Origin: Myrica gale
Taxonomy: Eukaryota > Streptophyta > Magnoliopsida > Fagales > Myricaceae
DNA length: 64,000 nt
NCBI GenBank assembly: GCA_963930655.1
Contig: OZ005606.1
Coordinates: 16,160,001-16,224,000, forward strand
Direction: 5' to 3'
How positions within the stretch are numbered: the stretch's first letter is position 1; every line of letters begins with the position of its first letter. A program made the translations under genes and the position numbers. Under the pieces are notes generated by a model, which was not told where the DNA came from, searched no databases, and saw only the letters and a program-made list of their open reading frames with translations. Below, one piece after another: positions 1-10,171 of the stretch.

Positions 1-2905
1 TACCATAATGATGAAGAGAATGAAACAAAAAGATAATAGGAATAGTTTAGACCAAAATATTAATTCAAAATAGTCAAAATTATTTTCTTTGAAGATTAGT
101 TAGCTTGAGGACGGAGAAGATATGGTGTTTAGACAAAAATATTAACGCAAAATCAACCAAATAAATTTATTTGAAAGTTCGATACCTTTGTGAAGAAGAA
201 CTTAATCAAATTGATCGTCGGTAGAGTTTTAGACCTCATTACAAATGCAAAATTGTACATATTAAATATTTTAAAAATTAGAAACCGTTGTGATAAAGAA
301 ACTGAAGCAAAGAGATCGATGGAAGAGTTTTAAAACTAAACGTAAATGCAAAGTCGTCATTTTTAACAAGTTTGCAAATTTGATACCATAGTGACGAAGA
401 AAATGAAGCGAATAAATCAATCGAAGAGTTTTTTAAACGAAACATAAATGCAAAATCGTAAGTATTAATTAGTTTGCAAATTAGATACCATAGTGACGAA
501 GAAAATGAAACAAATAGATAATTGGAATAGTTTAGACCAAAATATTAATTCAAAATAGTCAAAGTTATTTTCTTTAAAGATTAGATACCTTGAGGACGGA
601 GAACATATGGTGTTTAGACAAAAATATTAATGCAAACTCATCCAAATAAATTTATTTGAAAGTTCGATGCCTTTGTGAAGAAGAAATTAATCAAATTGAT
701 CGTCGGTAGAGTTTTAGAACTTAATATAAACGCAAAATCGTCCATATTAATTAGTTTCAAAATTAGAAACCGTCGGGATAAAGAAACTGAAGCAAATAGA
801 AAAATAGAAGAGTTTTAAAACAAAACGTAAATGCAAAGTCGTCAATATTAACTAGTTTGCAAATTTGATACCATAGTGACGAAGAAAATGAAGCGAATAA
901 ATCAATCGAAGAGTTTTTTAAACGAAACATAAATACAAAATCGTAGGTATTAACTAGTTTGCAAATTAGATACCATAGTGACGAAGAAAATGAAACAAAT
1001 AGATAATTGGAATAGTTTAGACCAAAATATTAATTCAAAATATTCAAAATTATTTTTTTTGAAGATTAGTTAGCTTGAGGACGGAGAAGATATGGTGTTT
1101 AGACAAAAATATTAACGCAAAATCCTCCAAATAAATTTATTTGAAAGTTCGATACCTTAGTGAAGAAGAAATTAATCAAATTGATCGTCGGTAGAGTTTT
1201 AGACCTCATTATAAATGCAAAATTGTACAAATTAAATATTTTAAAAATTAGAAACCGTCTGGATAAAGAAACTGAAGCAAATAGAAAAATGTAAGAGTTT
1301 TAAAACAAAACGTAAATGCAAAGTCGTCAATATTAACAAGTTTGCAAATTGATACCATAGTGACGAAGAAAATGAAGCGAATAAATCAATCGAAGAGTTT
1401 TTTAAACGAAACATAAATGTAAAATCGTAAGTATTAATTAGTTTGCAAATTAGATACCATAATGATGAAGAGAATGAAACAAAAAGATAATTGGAATAGT
1501 TTAGACCAAAATATTAATTCAAAATAGTCAAAATTATTTTCTTTGAAGATTAGTTAGCTTGAGCACGGAGAAGATATGGTGTTTAGACAAAAATATTAAC
1601 GCAAAATCATCCAAATAAATTTATTTGAAAGTTCGATACCTTAGTGAAGAAGAAATTAATCAAATTGATCGTCGGTAGAGTTTTAGACCTCATTATAAAT
1701 GCAAAATTGTACATATTAAATATTTTAAAAATTAGAAACCGTCTGGATAAAGAAACTGAAGCAAATAGAAAAATGTAAGAGTTTTAAAACAAAACGTAAA
1801 TGCAAAGTCGTCAATATTAACAAGTTTGCAAATTGATACCATAGTGACGAAGAAAATGAAGCGAATAAATCAATCGAAGAGTTTTTTAAACGAAACATAA
1901 ATGTAAAATCGTAAGTATTAATTAGTTTGCAAATTAGATACCATAATGATGAAGAGAATGAAACAAAAAGATAATTGGAATAGTTTAGACCAAAATATTA
2001 ATTCAAAATAGTCAAAATTATTTTCTTTGAAGATTAGTTAGCTTGAGCACGGAGAAGATATGGTGTTTAGACAAAAATATTAATGCAAAATCATCCAAAT
2101 AAATTTATTTGAAAGTTGGATACCTTAGTGAAGAAGAAATTAATCAAATTGATCGTCGGTAGAGTTTTAGACCTCATTATAAATGCAAAATTGTACATAT
2201 TGAATATTTTAAAAATTAGAAACCGTCTGGATAAAGAAACTGAAGCAAATAGAAAAATGTAAGAGTTTTAAAACAAAACGTAAATGCAAAGTCGTCAATA
2301 TTAACAAGTTTGCAAATTGATACCATAGTGACGAAGAAAATGAAGCGAATAAATCAATCGAAGAGTTTTTTAAACGAAACATAAATGCAAAATCGTAAGT
2401 ATTAATTAGTTTGCAAATTAGATACCATAGTGACGAAGAAAATGAAACAAATAGATAATTGGAATAGTTTAGACCAAAATATTAATTCAAAATATTCAAA
2501 ATTATTTTCTTTGAAGATTGGATACCTTGAGGACGGAGAAGATACGGTGTTTAGAGAAAAATATTAATGCAAAATCATCCAAATAAATTTATTTGAAAGT
2601 TCAATGCCTTTGTGAAGAAGAAATTAATCAAATTGATCGTCGGTAGAGTTTTAGAACTTAATATAAATGCAAAATCGTCCATATTAATTAGTTTAAAAAT
2701 TAAAAACCGTCGGGATAAAGAAACTGAAGCAAATAGAAACAAAGGAAGAGTTTTAAAACAAAACGTAAATGCAAAGTCATCAATATTAACAATTTGCAAA
2801 TTTGATACCATAGTGACGAAGAAAATGAAGCGAATAAATCAATCGAAGAGTTTTTTAAACGAAACATAAATGTAAAATCGTAAGTATTAATTAGTTTGGA
2901 AATTA
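1..2905 (+). repeat. Left block: heterogeneous 484-485-bp monomers
   Basis: Monomers start at -1, 484, 969, 1453, 1937 and 2421. The copies at 969, 1453 and 1937 form a close 484-bp run sharing GAAACCGTCTGGATAAAG and AAAAATGTAAGAG. The copies at 1453 and 1937 also share GAGCACGGAG, which points to a recent single-monomer duplication. The copy at 484 is V-like (TTTAAAGATTAGATACC, CATATGGTG). The first copy is T-like, with AAAGAGATCGATGG. No clear multi-monomer period is visible, unlike the rest of the window. Confidence 0.8.
158..173. repeat. 16-bp perfect palindrome in subunit B (first copy)
   Basis: CAAATAAATTTATTTG equals its own reverse complement. It sits at about position 160 of each monomer and so recurs about every 486 bp. 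I saw it intact in nearly all copies I read; near 7911 and 8882 one T is missing at the centre. It could be a dyad binding site or simply an AT-rich inverted repeat, and the sequence alone cannot decide. Confidence 0.85.
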
Positions 2906-5900
2906 GATACCATAATGATGAAGAGAATGAAACAAAAAGATAATTGGAATAGTTTAGAACAAAATATTAATTCAAAATAGTCAAAATTATTTTCTTTGAA
3001 GATTAGTTAGCTTGAGGACGGAGAAGATATGGTGTTTAGACAAAAATATTAACGCAAAATCAACCAAATAAATTTATTTGAAAGTTCGATAGCATAGTGA
3101 AGAAGAAATTAATCAAATTGATCGTCGGTAGAGTTTTAGACCTTAATATAAATGCAAAATCGTCCATATTAATTAGTTTAAAAATTAGAAACCGTCGTGA
3201 TAAAGAAACTGAAGCAAATAGAAAAATAGAAGAGTTTTAAAACAAAACGTAAATGCAGAGTCGTCAATATTAACTAGTTTGCAAATTTGATACCATAGTG
3301 ACGAAGAAAATGAAGCGAATAAATCAATCGAAGAGTTTTTTAAACGAAACATAAATGCAAAATCGTAAGTATTAATTAGTTTGCAAATTAGATACCATAG
3401 TGACGAAGAAAATGAAACAAATAGATAATTGGAATAGTTTAGACCAAAATATTAATTCAAAATAGTCAAAGTTATTTTCTTTAAAGATTAGATACCTTGA
3501 GGACGGAGAACATATGGTGTTTAGACAAAAATATTAATGCAAACTCATCCAAATAAATTTATTTGAAAGTTCGATACCTTAGTGAAGAAGAAATTAATCA
3601 AATTGATCGTCGGTAGAGTTTTAGACCTTAATATAAATGCAAAATCGTCCATATTAATTAGTTTAAAAATTAGAAACCGTTGTGATAAAGAAACTGAAGC
3701 AAATAGAAAAAATGGAAGAGTTTTAAAACAAAACGTAAATGCAAAGTCATCAATATTAACAAGTTTGCAAATTTGATACCATAGTGACGAAGAAAATGAA
3801 GCGAATAAATCAATCGAAGAGTTTTTTAAACGAAACATAAATGTAAAATCGTAAGTATTAATTAGTTTGCAAATTAGATACCATAGTGACGAAGAAAATG
3901 AAACAAATAGATAATTGGAATAGTTTAGACCAAAATATTAATTCAAAATATTCAAAATTATTTTCTTTGAAGATTAGTTAGCTTGAGGACGGAGAAGATA
4001 TGGTGTTTATACAAAAATATTAACGCAAAATCAACCAAATAAATTTATTTGAAAGTTCGATACCATAGTGAAGAAGAAATTAATCAAATTGATCGTCGGT
4101 AGAGTTTTAGACCTTAATATAAATGCAAAATCGTCCATATTAATTAGTTTAAAAATTAGAAACCGTCGTGATAAAGAAACTGAAGCAAATAGAAAAAATG
4201 GAAGAGTTTTAAAACAAAACGTAAATGCAAAGTCATCAATATTAACAAGTTTGCAAATTTGATACCATAGTGACGAAGAAAATGAAGCGAATAAATCTAT
4301 CGAAGAGTTTTTTAAACGAAACATAAATGTAAAATCGTAAGTATTAATTAGTTTGCAAATTAGGTACCATAATGATGAAGAGAATGAAACAAAAAGAAAA
4401 TTGGAATAGTTTAGACCAAAATATTAATTCAAAATAGTCAAAATTATTTTCTTTGAAGATTAGTTAGCTTGAGGACGGAGAAGATATGGTGTTTAGACAA
4501 AAATATTAACGCAAAATCAACCAAATAAATTTATTTGAAAGTTCGATACCTTAGTGAAGAAGAAATTAATCAAATTGATCGTGGTAGAGTTTTAGACCTT
4601 AATATAAATGCAAAATCGTCCATATTAATTAGTTTAAAAATTAGAAACCGTCGTGATAAAGAAACTGATGCAAATAGAAAAAATGGAAGAGTTTTAAAAC
4701 AAAACGTAAATGCAAAGTCATCAATATTAACAAGTTTGCAAATTTGATACCATAGTGACGAAGAAAATGAAGCGAATAAATCAATCGAAGAGTTTTTTAA
4801 ACGAAACATAAATGTAAAATCGTAAGTATTAATTAGTTTGCAAATTAGATACCATAATGATGAAGAGAATGAAACAAAAAGATAATTGGAATAGTTTAGA
4901 CCAAAATATTAATTCAAAATAGTCAAAATTATTTTCTTTGAAGATTAGTTAGCTTGAGGACGGAGAAGATATGGTGTTTAGAAAAAAATATTAACGCAAA
5001 ATCAACCAAATAAATTTATTTGAAAGTTCGATAGCATAGTGAAGAAGAAATTAATCAAATTGATCGTCGGTAGAGTTTTAGACCTTAATATAAATGCAAA
5101 ATCGTCCATATTAATTAGTTTAAAAATTAGAAACCGTCGTGATAAAGAAACTGAAGCAAATAGAAAAATAGAAGAGTTTTAAAACAAAACGTAAATGCAG
5201 AGTCGTCAATATTAACTAGTTTGCAAATTTGATACCATAGTGACGAAGAAAATGAAGCGAATAAATCAATCGAAGAGTTTTTTAAACGAAACATAAATGC
5301 AAAATCGTAAGTATTAATTAGTTTGCAAATTAGATACCATAGTGACGAAGAAAATGAAACAAATAGATAATTGGAATAGTTTAGACCAAAATATTAATTC
5401 AAAATAGTCAAAGTTATTTTCTTTAAAGATTAGATACCTTGAGGACGGAGAACATATGGTGTTTAGACAAAAATATTAATGCAAACTCATCCAAATAAAT
5501 TTATTTGAAAGTTCGATACCTTAGTGAAGAAGAAATTAATCAAATTGATCGTCGGTAGAGTTTTAGACCTTAATATAAATGCAAAATCGTCCATATTAAT
5601 TAGTTTAAAAATTAGAAACCGTTGTGATAAAGAAACTGAAGCAAATAGAAAAAATGGAAGAGTTTTAAAACAAAACGTAAATGCAAAGTCATCAATATTA
5701 ACAAGTTTGCAAATTTGATACCATAGTGACGAAGAAAATGAAGCGAATAAATCAATCGAAGAGTTTTTTAAACGAAACATAAATGTAAAATCGTAAGTAT
5801 TAATTAGTTTGCAAATTAGATACCATAGTGACGAAGAAAATGAAACAAATAGATAATTGGAATAGTTTAGACCAAAATATTAATTCAAAATATTCAAAAT

Positions 5901-7743
5901 TATTTTCTTTGAAGATTAGTTAGCTTGAGGACGGAGAAGATATGGTGTTTATACAAAAATATTAACGCAAAATCAACCAAATAAATTTATTTGAAAGTTC
6001 GATACCATAGTGAAGAAGAAATTAATCAAATTGATCGTCGGTAGAGTTTTAGACCTTAATATAAATGCAAAATCGTCCATATTAATTAGTTTAAAAATTA
6101 GAAACCGTCGTGATAAAGAAACTGAAGCAAATAGAAAAAATGGAAGAGTTTTAAAACAAAACGTAAATGCAAAGTCATCAATATTAACAAGTTTGCAAAT
6201 TTGATACCATAGTGACGAAGAAAATGAAGCGAATAAATCTATCGAAGAGTTTTTTAAACGAAACATAAATGTAAAATCGTAAGTATTAATTAGTTTGCAA
6301 ATTAGGTACCATAATGATGAAGAGAATGAAACAAAAAGAAAATTGGAATAGTTTAGACCAAAATATTAATTCAAAATAGTCAAAATTATTTTCTTTGAAG
6401 ATTAGTTAGCTTGAGTTTTAGACAAAAATATTAACGCAAAATCAACCAAATAAATTTATTTGAAAGTTCGATACCTTAGTGAAGAAGAAATTAATCAAAT
6501 TGATCGTGGTAGAGTTTTAGACCTTAATATAAATGCAAAATCGTCCATATTAATTAGTTTAAAAATTAGAAACCGTCGTGATAAAGAAACTGATGCAAAT
6601 AGAAAAAATGGAAGAGTTTTAAAACAAAACGTAAATGCAAAGTCATCAATATTAACAAGTTTGCAAATTTGATACCATAGTGACGAAGAAAATGAAGCGA
6701 ATAAATCAATCGAAGAGTTTTTTAAACGAAACATAAATGTAAAATCGTAAGTATTAATTAGTTTGCAAATTAGATACCATAATGATGAAGAGAATGAAAC
6801 AAAAAGATAATTGGAATAGTTTAGACCAAAATATTAATTCAAAATAGTCAAAATTATTTTCTTTGAAGATTAGTTAGCTTGAGGACGGAGAAGATATGGT
6901 GTTTAGAAAAAAATATTAACGCAAAATCAACCAAATAAATTTATTTGAAAGTTCGATAGCATAGTGAAGAAGAAATTAATCAAATTGATCGTCGGTAGAG
7001 TTTTAGACCTTAATATAAATGCAAAATCGTCCATATTAATTAGTTTAAAAATTAGAAACCGTCGTGATAAAGAAACTGAAGCAAATAGAAAAATAGAAGA
7101 GTTTTAAAACAAAACGTAAATGCAGAGTCGTCAATATTAACTAGTTTGCAAATTTGATACCATAGTGACGAAGAAAATGAAGCGAATAAATCAATCGAAG
7201 AGTTTTTTAAACGAAACATAAATGCAAAATCGTAAGTATTAATTAGTTTGCAAATTAGATACCATAGTGACGAAGAAAATGAAACAAATAGATAATTGGA
7301 ATAGTTTAGACCAAAATATTAATTCAAAATAGTCAAAGTTATTTTCTTTAAAGATTAGATACCTTGAGGACGGAGAACATATGGTGTTTAGACAAAAATA
7401 TTAATGCAAACTCATCCAAATAAATTTATTTGAAAGTTCGATACCTTAGTGAAGAAGAAATTAATCAAATTGATCGTCGGTAGAGTTTTAGACCTTAATA
7501 TAAATGCAAAATCGTCCATATTAATTAGTTTAAAAATTAGAAACCGTTGTGATAAAGAAACTGAAGCAAATAGAAAAAATGGAAGAGTTTTAAAACAAAA
7601 CGTAAATGCAAAGTCATCAATATTAACAAGTTTGCAAATTTGATACCATAGTGACGAAGAAAATGAAGCGAATAAATCAATCGAAGAGTATTTTAAACGA
7701 AACATAAATGCAAAATCGTAAGTATTAATTAGTTTGCAAATTA
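2906..7743 (+). repeat. Tetrameric higher-order repeat, 1942 bp, ~2.5 copies
   Basis: Monomers start at 2906, 3391, 3877 and 4363; then 4848, 5333, 5819 and 6305; then 6773 and 7258. Private markers recur at the tetramer spacing: ATGCAGAGTCG near 3253, 5195 and 7121; GAACATATGG near 3508, 5450 and 7375; GTTTATACAAAA near 4004 and 5946; GGTACC at 4363 and 6305; GATCGTGGTAGAG near 4578 and 6503. The second tetramer is 1925 bp because of a 17-bp deletion near 6415. By eye the copies differ at only a few positions. Confidence 0.9.
6413..6424 (+). other. 17-bp deletion in subunit B
   Basis: The normal path from CTTGAGGACGG to TATGGTGTTTAGAC is replaced by CTTGAGTTTTAGAC. The paired monomer one tetramer earlier (4363) has the full sequence, so this is a loss in the 6305 copy. 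The join GAGTTTTAGAC is identical to the corresponding part of subunit C. Confidence 0.85.
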
Positions 7744-9685
7744 GATACCATAGTGACGATGAAAATGAAACAAATAGATAATTGGAATAGTTTAGACCAA
7801 AATATTAATTCAAAATATTCAAAATTATTTTCTTTGAAGATTAGTTAGCTTGAGGACGGAGAAGATATGGTGTTTAGACAAAAATATTAACGCAAAATCA
7901 ACCAAATAAATTATTTGAAAGTTCGATACCTTAGTGAAGAAAAAAATTAATCAATTTGATCGTCGGTAGAGTTTTAGACCTTAATATAAATGCAAAATCG
8001 TCCATATTATTTAGTTTAAAAATTAGAAACCGTCGTGATAAAGAAACTGAAGCAAATAGAAAAAATGGAAGAGTTTTAAAACAAAACGTCAATGCAAAGT
8101 CATCAATATTAACAAGTTTGCAAATTTGATACCATAGTGACGAAGAAAATGAAGCGAATAAATCAATCGAAGAGTATTTTAAACGAAACATAAATGTAAA
8201 ATCGTAAGTATTAATTAGTTTGCAAATTAGATACCATAATGATGAAGAGAATGAAACAAAAAGATAATTGGAATAGTTTAGACCAAAATATTAATTCAAA
8301 ATAGTCGAAATTATTTTCTTTGAAGATTAGTTAGCTTGAGGACGGAGAAGATATGGTGTTTAGACAAAAATATTAACGCAAAATCAACCAAATAAATTTA
8401 TTTGAATGTTCGATACCTTAGTGAAGAAGAAATTAATCAAATTGATCGTCGGTAGAGTTTTAGACCTTATATAAATGCAAAATCGTCCATATTAATTAGT
8501 TTAAAAATTAGAAACCGTCGTGATAAAGACACTGAAGCAAATCGAAAAAATGGAAGAGTTTTAAAACAAAACGTAAATGCAAAGTCATCAATATTAACAA
8601 GTTTGCAAATTTGATACCATAGTGACGAAGAAAATGAATCGAATAAATCAATCGAAGAGTATTTTAAACGAAACATAAATGTAAAATCGTAAGTATTAAT
8701 TAGTTTGCAAATTAGATACCATAATGACGAAGAGAATGAAACAAATAGATAATTGGAATAGTTTAGACCAAAATATTAATTCAAAATAGTCGAAATTATT
8801 TTCTTTGAAGATTAGTTAGCTTGAGGACGGAGAAGATATGGTGTTTAGACAAAAATATTAACGCAAAATCAACCAAATAAATTATTTGAAAGTTCGATAC
8901 CTTAGTGAAGAAAAAAATTAATCAATTTGATCGTCGGTAGAGTTTTAGACCTTAATATAAATGCAAAATCGTCCATATTATTTAGTTTAAAAATTAGAAA
9001 CCGTCGTGATAAAGAAACTGAAGCAAATAGAAAAAATGGAAGAGTTTTAAAACAAAACGTCAATGCAAAGTCATCAATATTAACAAGTTTGCAAATTTGA
9101 TACCATAGTGACGAAGAAAATGAAGCGAATAAATCAATCGAAGAGTATTTTAAACGAAACATAAATGTAAAATCGTAAGTATTAATTAGTTTGCAAATTA
9201 GATACCATAATGATGAAGAGAATGAAACAAAAAGATAATTGGAATAGTTTAGACCAAAATATTAATTCAAAATAGTCGAAATTATTTTCTTTGAAGATTA
9301 GTTAGCTTGAGGACGGAGAAGATATGGTGTTTAGACAAAAATATTAACGCAAAATCAACCAAATAAATTTATTTGAATGTTCGATACCTTAGTGAAGAAG
9401 AAATTAATCAAATTGATCGTCGGTAGAGTTTTAGACCTTATATAAATGCAAAATCGTCCATATTAATTAGTTTAAAAATTAGAAACCGTCGTGATAAAGA
9501 CACTGAAGCAAATCGAAAAAATGGAAGAGTTTTAAAACAAAACGTAAATGCAAAGTCATCAATATTAACAAGTTTGCAAATTTGATACCATAGTGACGAA
9601 GAAAATGAAGCGAATAAATCAATCGAAGAGTATTTTAAACGAAACATAAATGTAAAATCGTAAGTATTAATTAGTTTGCAAATTA

Positions 9686-9785
9686 GATACCATAATGATG
9701 AAGAGAATGAAACAAAAAGATAATTGGAATAGTTTAGACCAAAATATTAATTCAAAATAGTCGAAATTATTTTCTTTGAAGATTA
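9686..9785 (+). repeat. Subunit A of the monomer (100 bp)
   Basis: Subunit A starts GATACCATA and carries GAATGAAACAAA, GGAATAGTTTAGACC and ATTAATTCAAAATAG, ending in TTTGAAGATTA. Two main forms exist in the window. One reads ATAATGATGAAGAGAATG and the other ATAGTGACGAAGAAAATG; the second is closer to subunit E and so is probably nearer the ancestral state. A second variable site reads AATAGTCAAAATT, AATAGTCGAAATT, AATATTCAAAATT or AATAGTCAAAGTT. These variants are useful for telling subfamilies apart. Confidence 0.88.
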
Positions 9786-9867
9786 GTTAGCTTGAGGACG
9801 GAGAAGATATGGTGTTTAGACAAAAATATTAACGCAAAATCAACCAAATAAATTTATTTGAAAGTTC
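9786..9867 (+). repeat. Subunit B of the monomer (82 bp, internally deleted)
   Basis: Subunit B starts GTTAGCTTGAGGACGGAG here. Many copies instead read GATACCTTGAGGACGG, which matches the start of the other subunits and is probably ancestral. Aligned to A, C, D and E, it lacks about 18 bp between GAGAAGAT and ATGGTGTTTAGAC, in the part where the other subunits carry a GAAGCAAATAGA-like stretch. It holds the only strong dyad of the monomer, the 16-bp palindrome CAAATAAATTTATTTG, and ends GAAAGTTC. Confidence 0.87.
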
Positions 9868-9967
9868 GATACCTTAGTGAAGAAGAAATTAATCAATTTG
9901 ATCGTCGGTAAAGTTTTAGACCTTAATATAAATGCAAAATCGTCCATATTAATTAGTTTAAAAATTA
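9868..9967 (+). repeat. Subunit C of the monomer (100 bp)
   Basis: Subunit C starts GATACCTTAGTGAAGAAG and continues through TTGATCGTCGGTAGAG, TTTTAGACCTTAATATAAATG and CAAAATCGTCCATATTAATTAG. It is the most informative segment for subfamilies: GACCTTAATATAAATG is the general form, GACCTTATATAAATG marks the 485-bp S type, GAACATAAT the H type, GAACTTAAT the V type, and GACCTCATTATAAATG with AAATTGTACATATT the T type. Confidence 0.88.
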
Positions 9968-10069
9968 GAAACCGTCGTGATAAAGAAACTGAAGCAAATA
10001 GAAAAAATGGAAGAGTTTTAAAACAAAACGTAAATGCAAAGTCATCAATATTAACAAGTTTGCAAATTT
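9968..10069 (+). repeat. Subunit D of the monomer (102 bp)
   Basis: Subunit D starts GAAACCGTCGTGATAAAG and carries GAAGCAAATAGAAAAAATGG, then AAGAGTTTTAAAAC, AAAACGTAAATGCAAAGTC and AACAAGTTTGCAAATTT. Its variants are GATAGAG with GGAATTGTTTT (R type), AAAATAGAAGAG (V type) and AAAGAGATCGATGG (T type, creating ATCGAT). The 102-bp length is exactly 34 codons, which explains why short reading frames run on through D and E. Confidence 0.88.
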
Positions 10070-10171
10070 GATACCATAGTGACGAAGAAAATGAAGCGAA
10101 TAAATCAATCGAAGAGTATTTTAAACGAAACATAAATGTAAAATCGTAAGTATTAATTAGTTTGCAAATTA
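10070..10171 (+). repeat. Subunit E of the monomer (102 bp)
   Basis: Subunit E starts GATACCATAGTGACGAAG and carries GAAGCGAATAAATCAATCG, AAGAGTATTTTAAACG, AACATAAATGTAAAATCG and TTAGTTTGCAAATTA. It looks the least changed of the five. The main polymorphism is GAGTATTTTAAACG, dominant at about 7.7-32 kb, against GAGTTTTTTAAACG, dominant elsewhere. A second is GAAGCGAAT against GAAGCTAAT or GAAGCCAAT, the K type of the right-hand part. Confidence 0.88.

Larger units (their letters stand above)
9686..10171 (+). repeat. Representative 486-bp monomer
   Basis: This is a clean full-length copy used as the reference for the array. It divides into five related segments, A to E, of 100, 82, 100, 102 and 102 bp. 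Segments A, C and E begin GATACC, D begins GAAACC, and B begins GTTAGC here but GATACC in many other copies. The segments share the middle motifs TTTAGAC or TTTAAAAC, then AAATGCAAAATCG or a variant of it, and mostly end in TTTGCAAATTA or a variant. The monomer is therefore an ancient pentamer of a unit of about 100 bp that is now amplified as a single block. Confidence 0.93.

Noticed and set aside
3582-3776. Plus-strand 64-codon reading frame as a gene
   Set aside because: It starts at GTG, which is unlikely in a eukaryote, and overlaps the minus-strand frame in satellite sequence. Its internal repetition is that of the ~100-bp subunits.
3545-3838. Minus-strand 97-codon reading frame, repeated in most monomers, as a protein-coding gene family
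   Set aside because: It lies wholly within the satellite, is opposed by an open frame on the other strand, is broken or shifted in many copies (T and S types, 29249-29518), has no recognisable domain, and has no promoter or other gene context.
9840-9855. AATAAA polyadenylation signals (two per monomer, in B and E)
   Set aside because: AATAAA is common by chance at about 73% AT, and there is no gene for it to serve.
10013-10033. Perfect match to the yeast replication-origin core (ATTTACGTTTT on the minus strand) in subunit D of each monomer
   Set aside because: An 11-bp AT-rich degenerate motif is expected often in such sequence, and nothing indicates a budding yeast. It is no evidence for an origin here.
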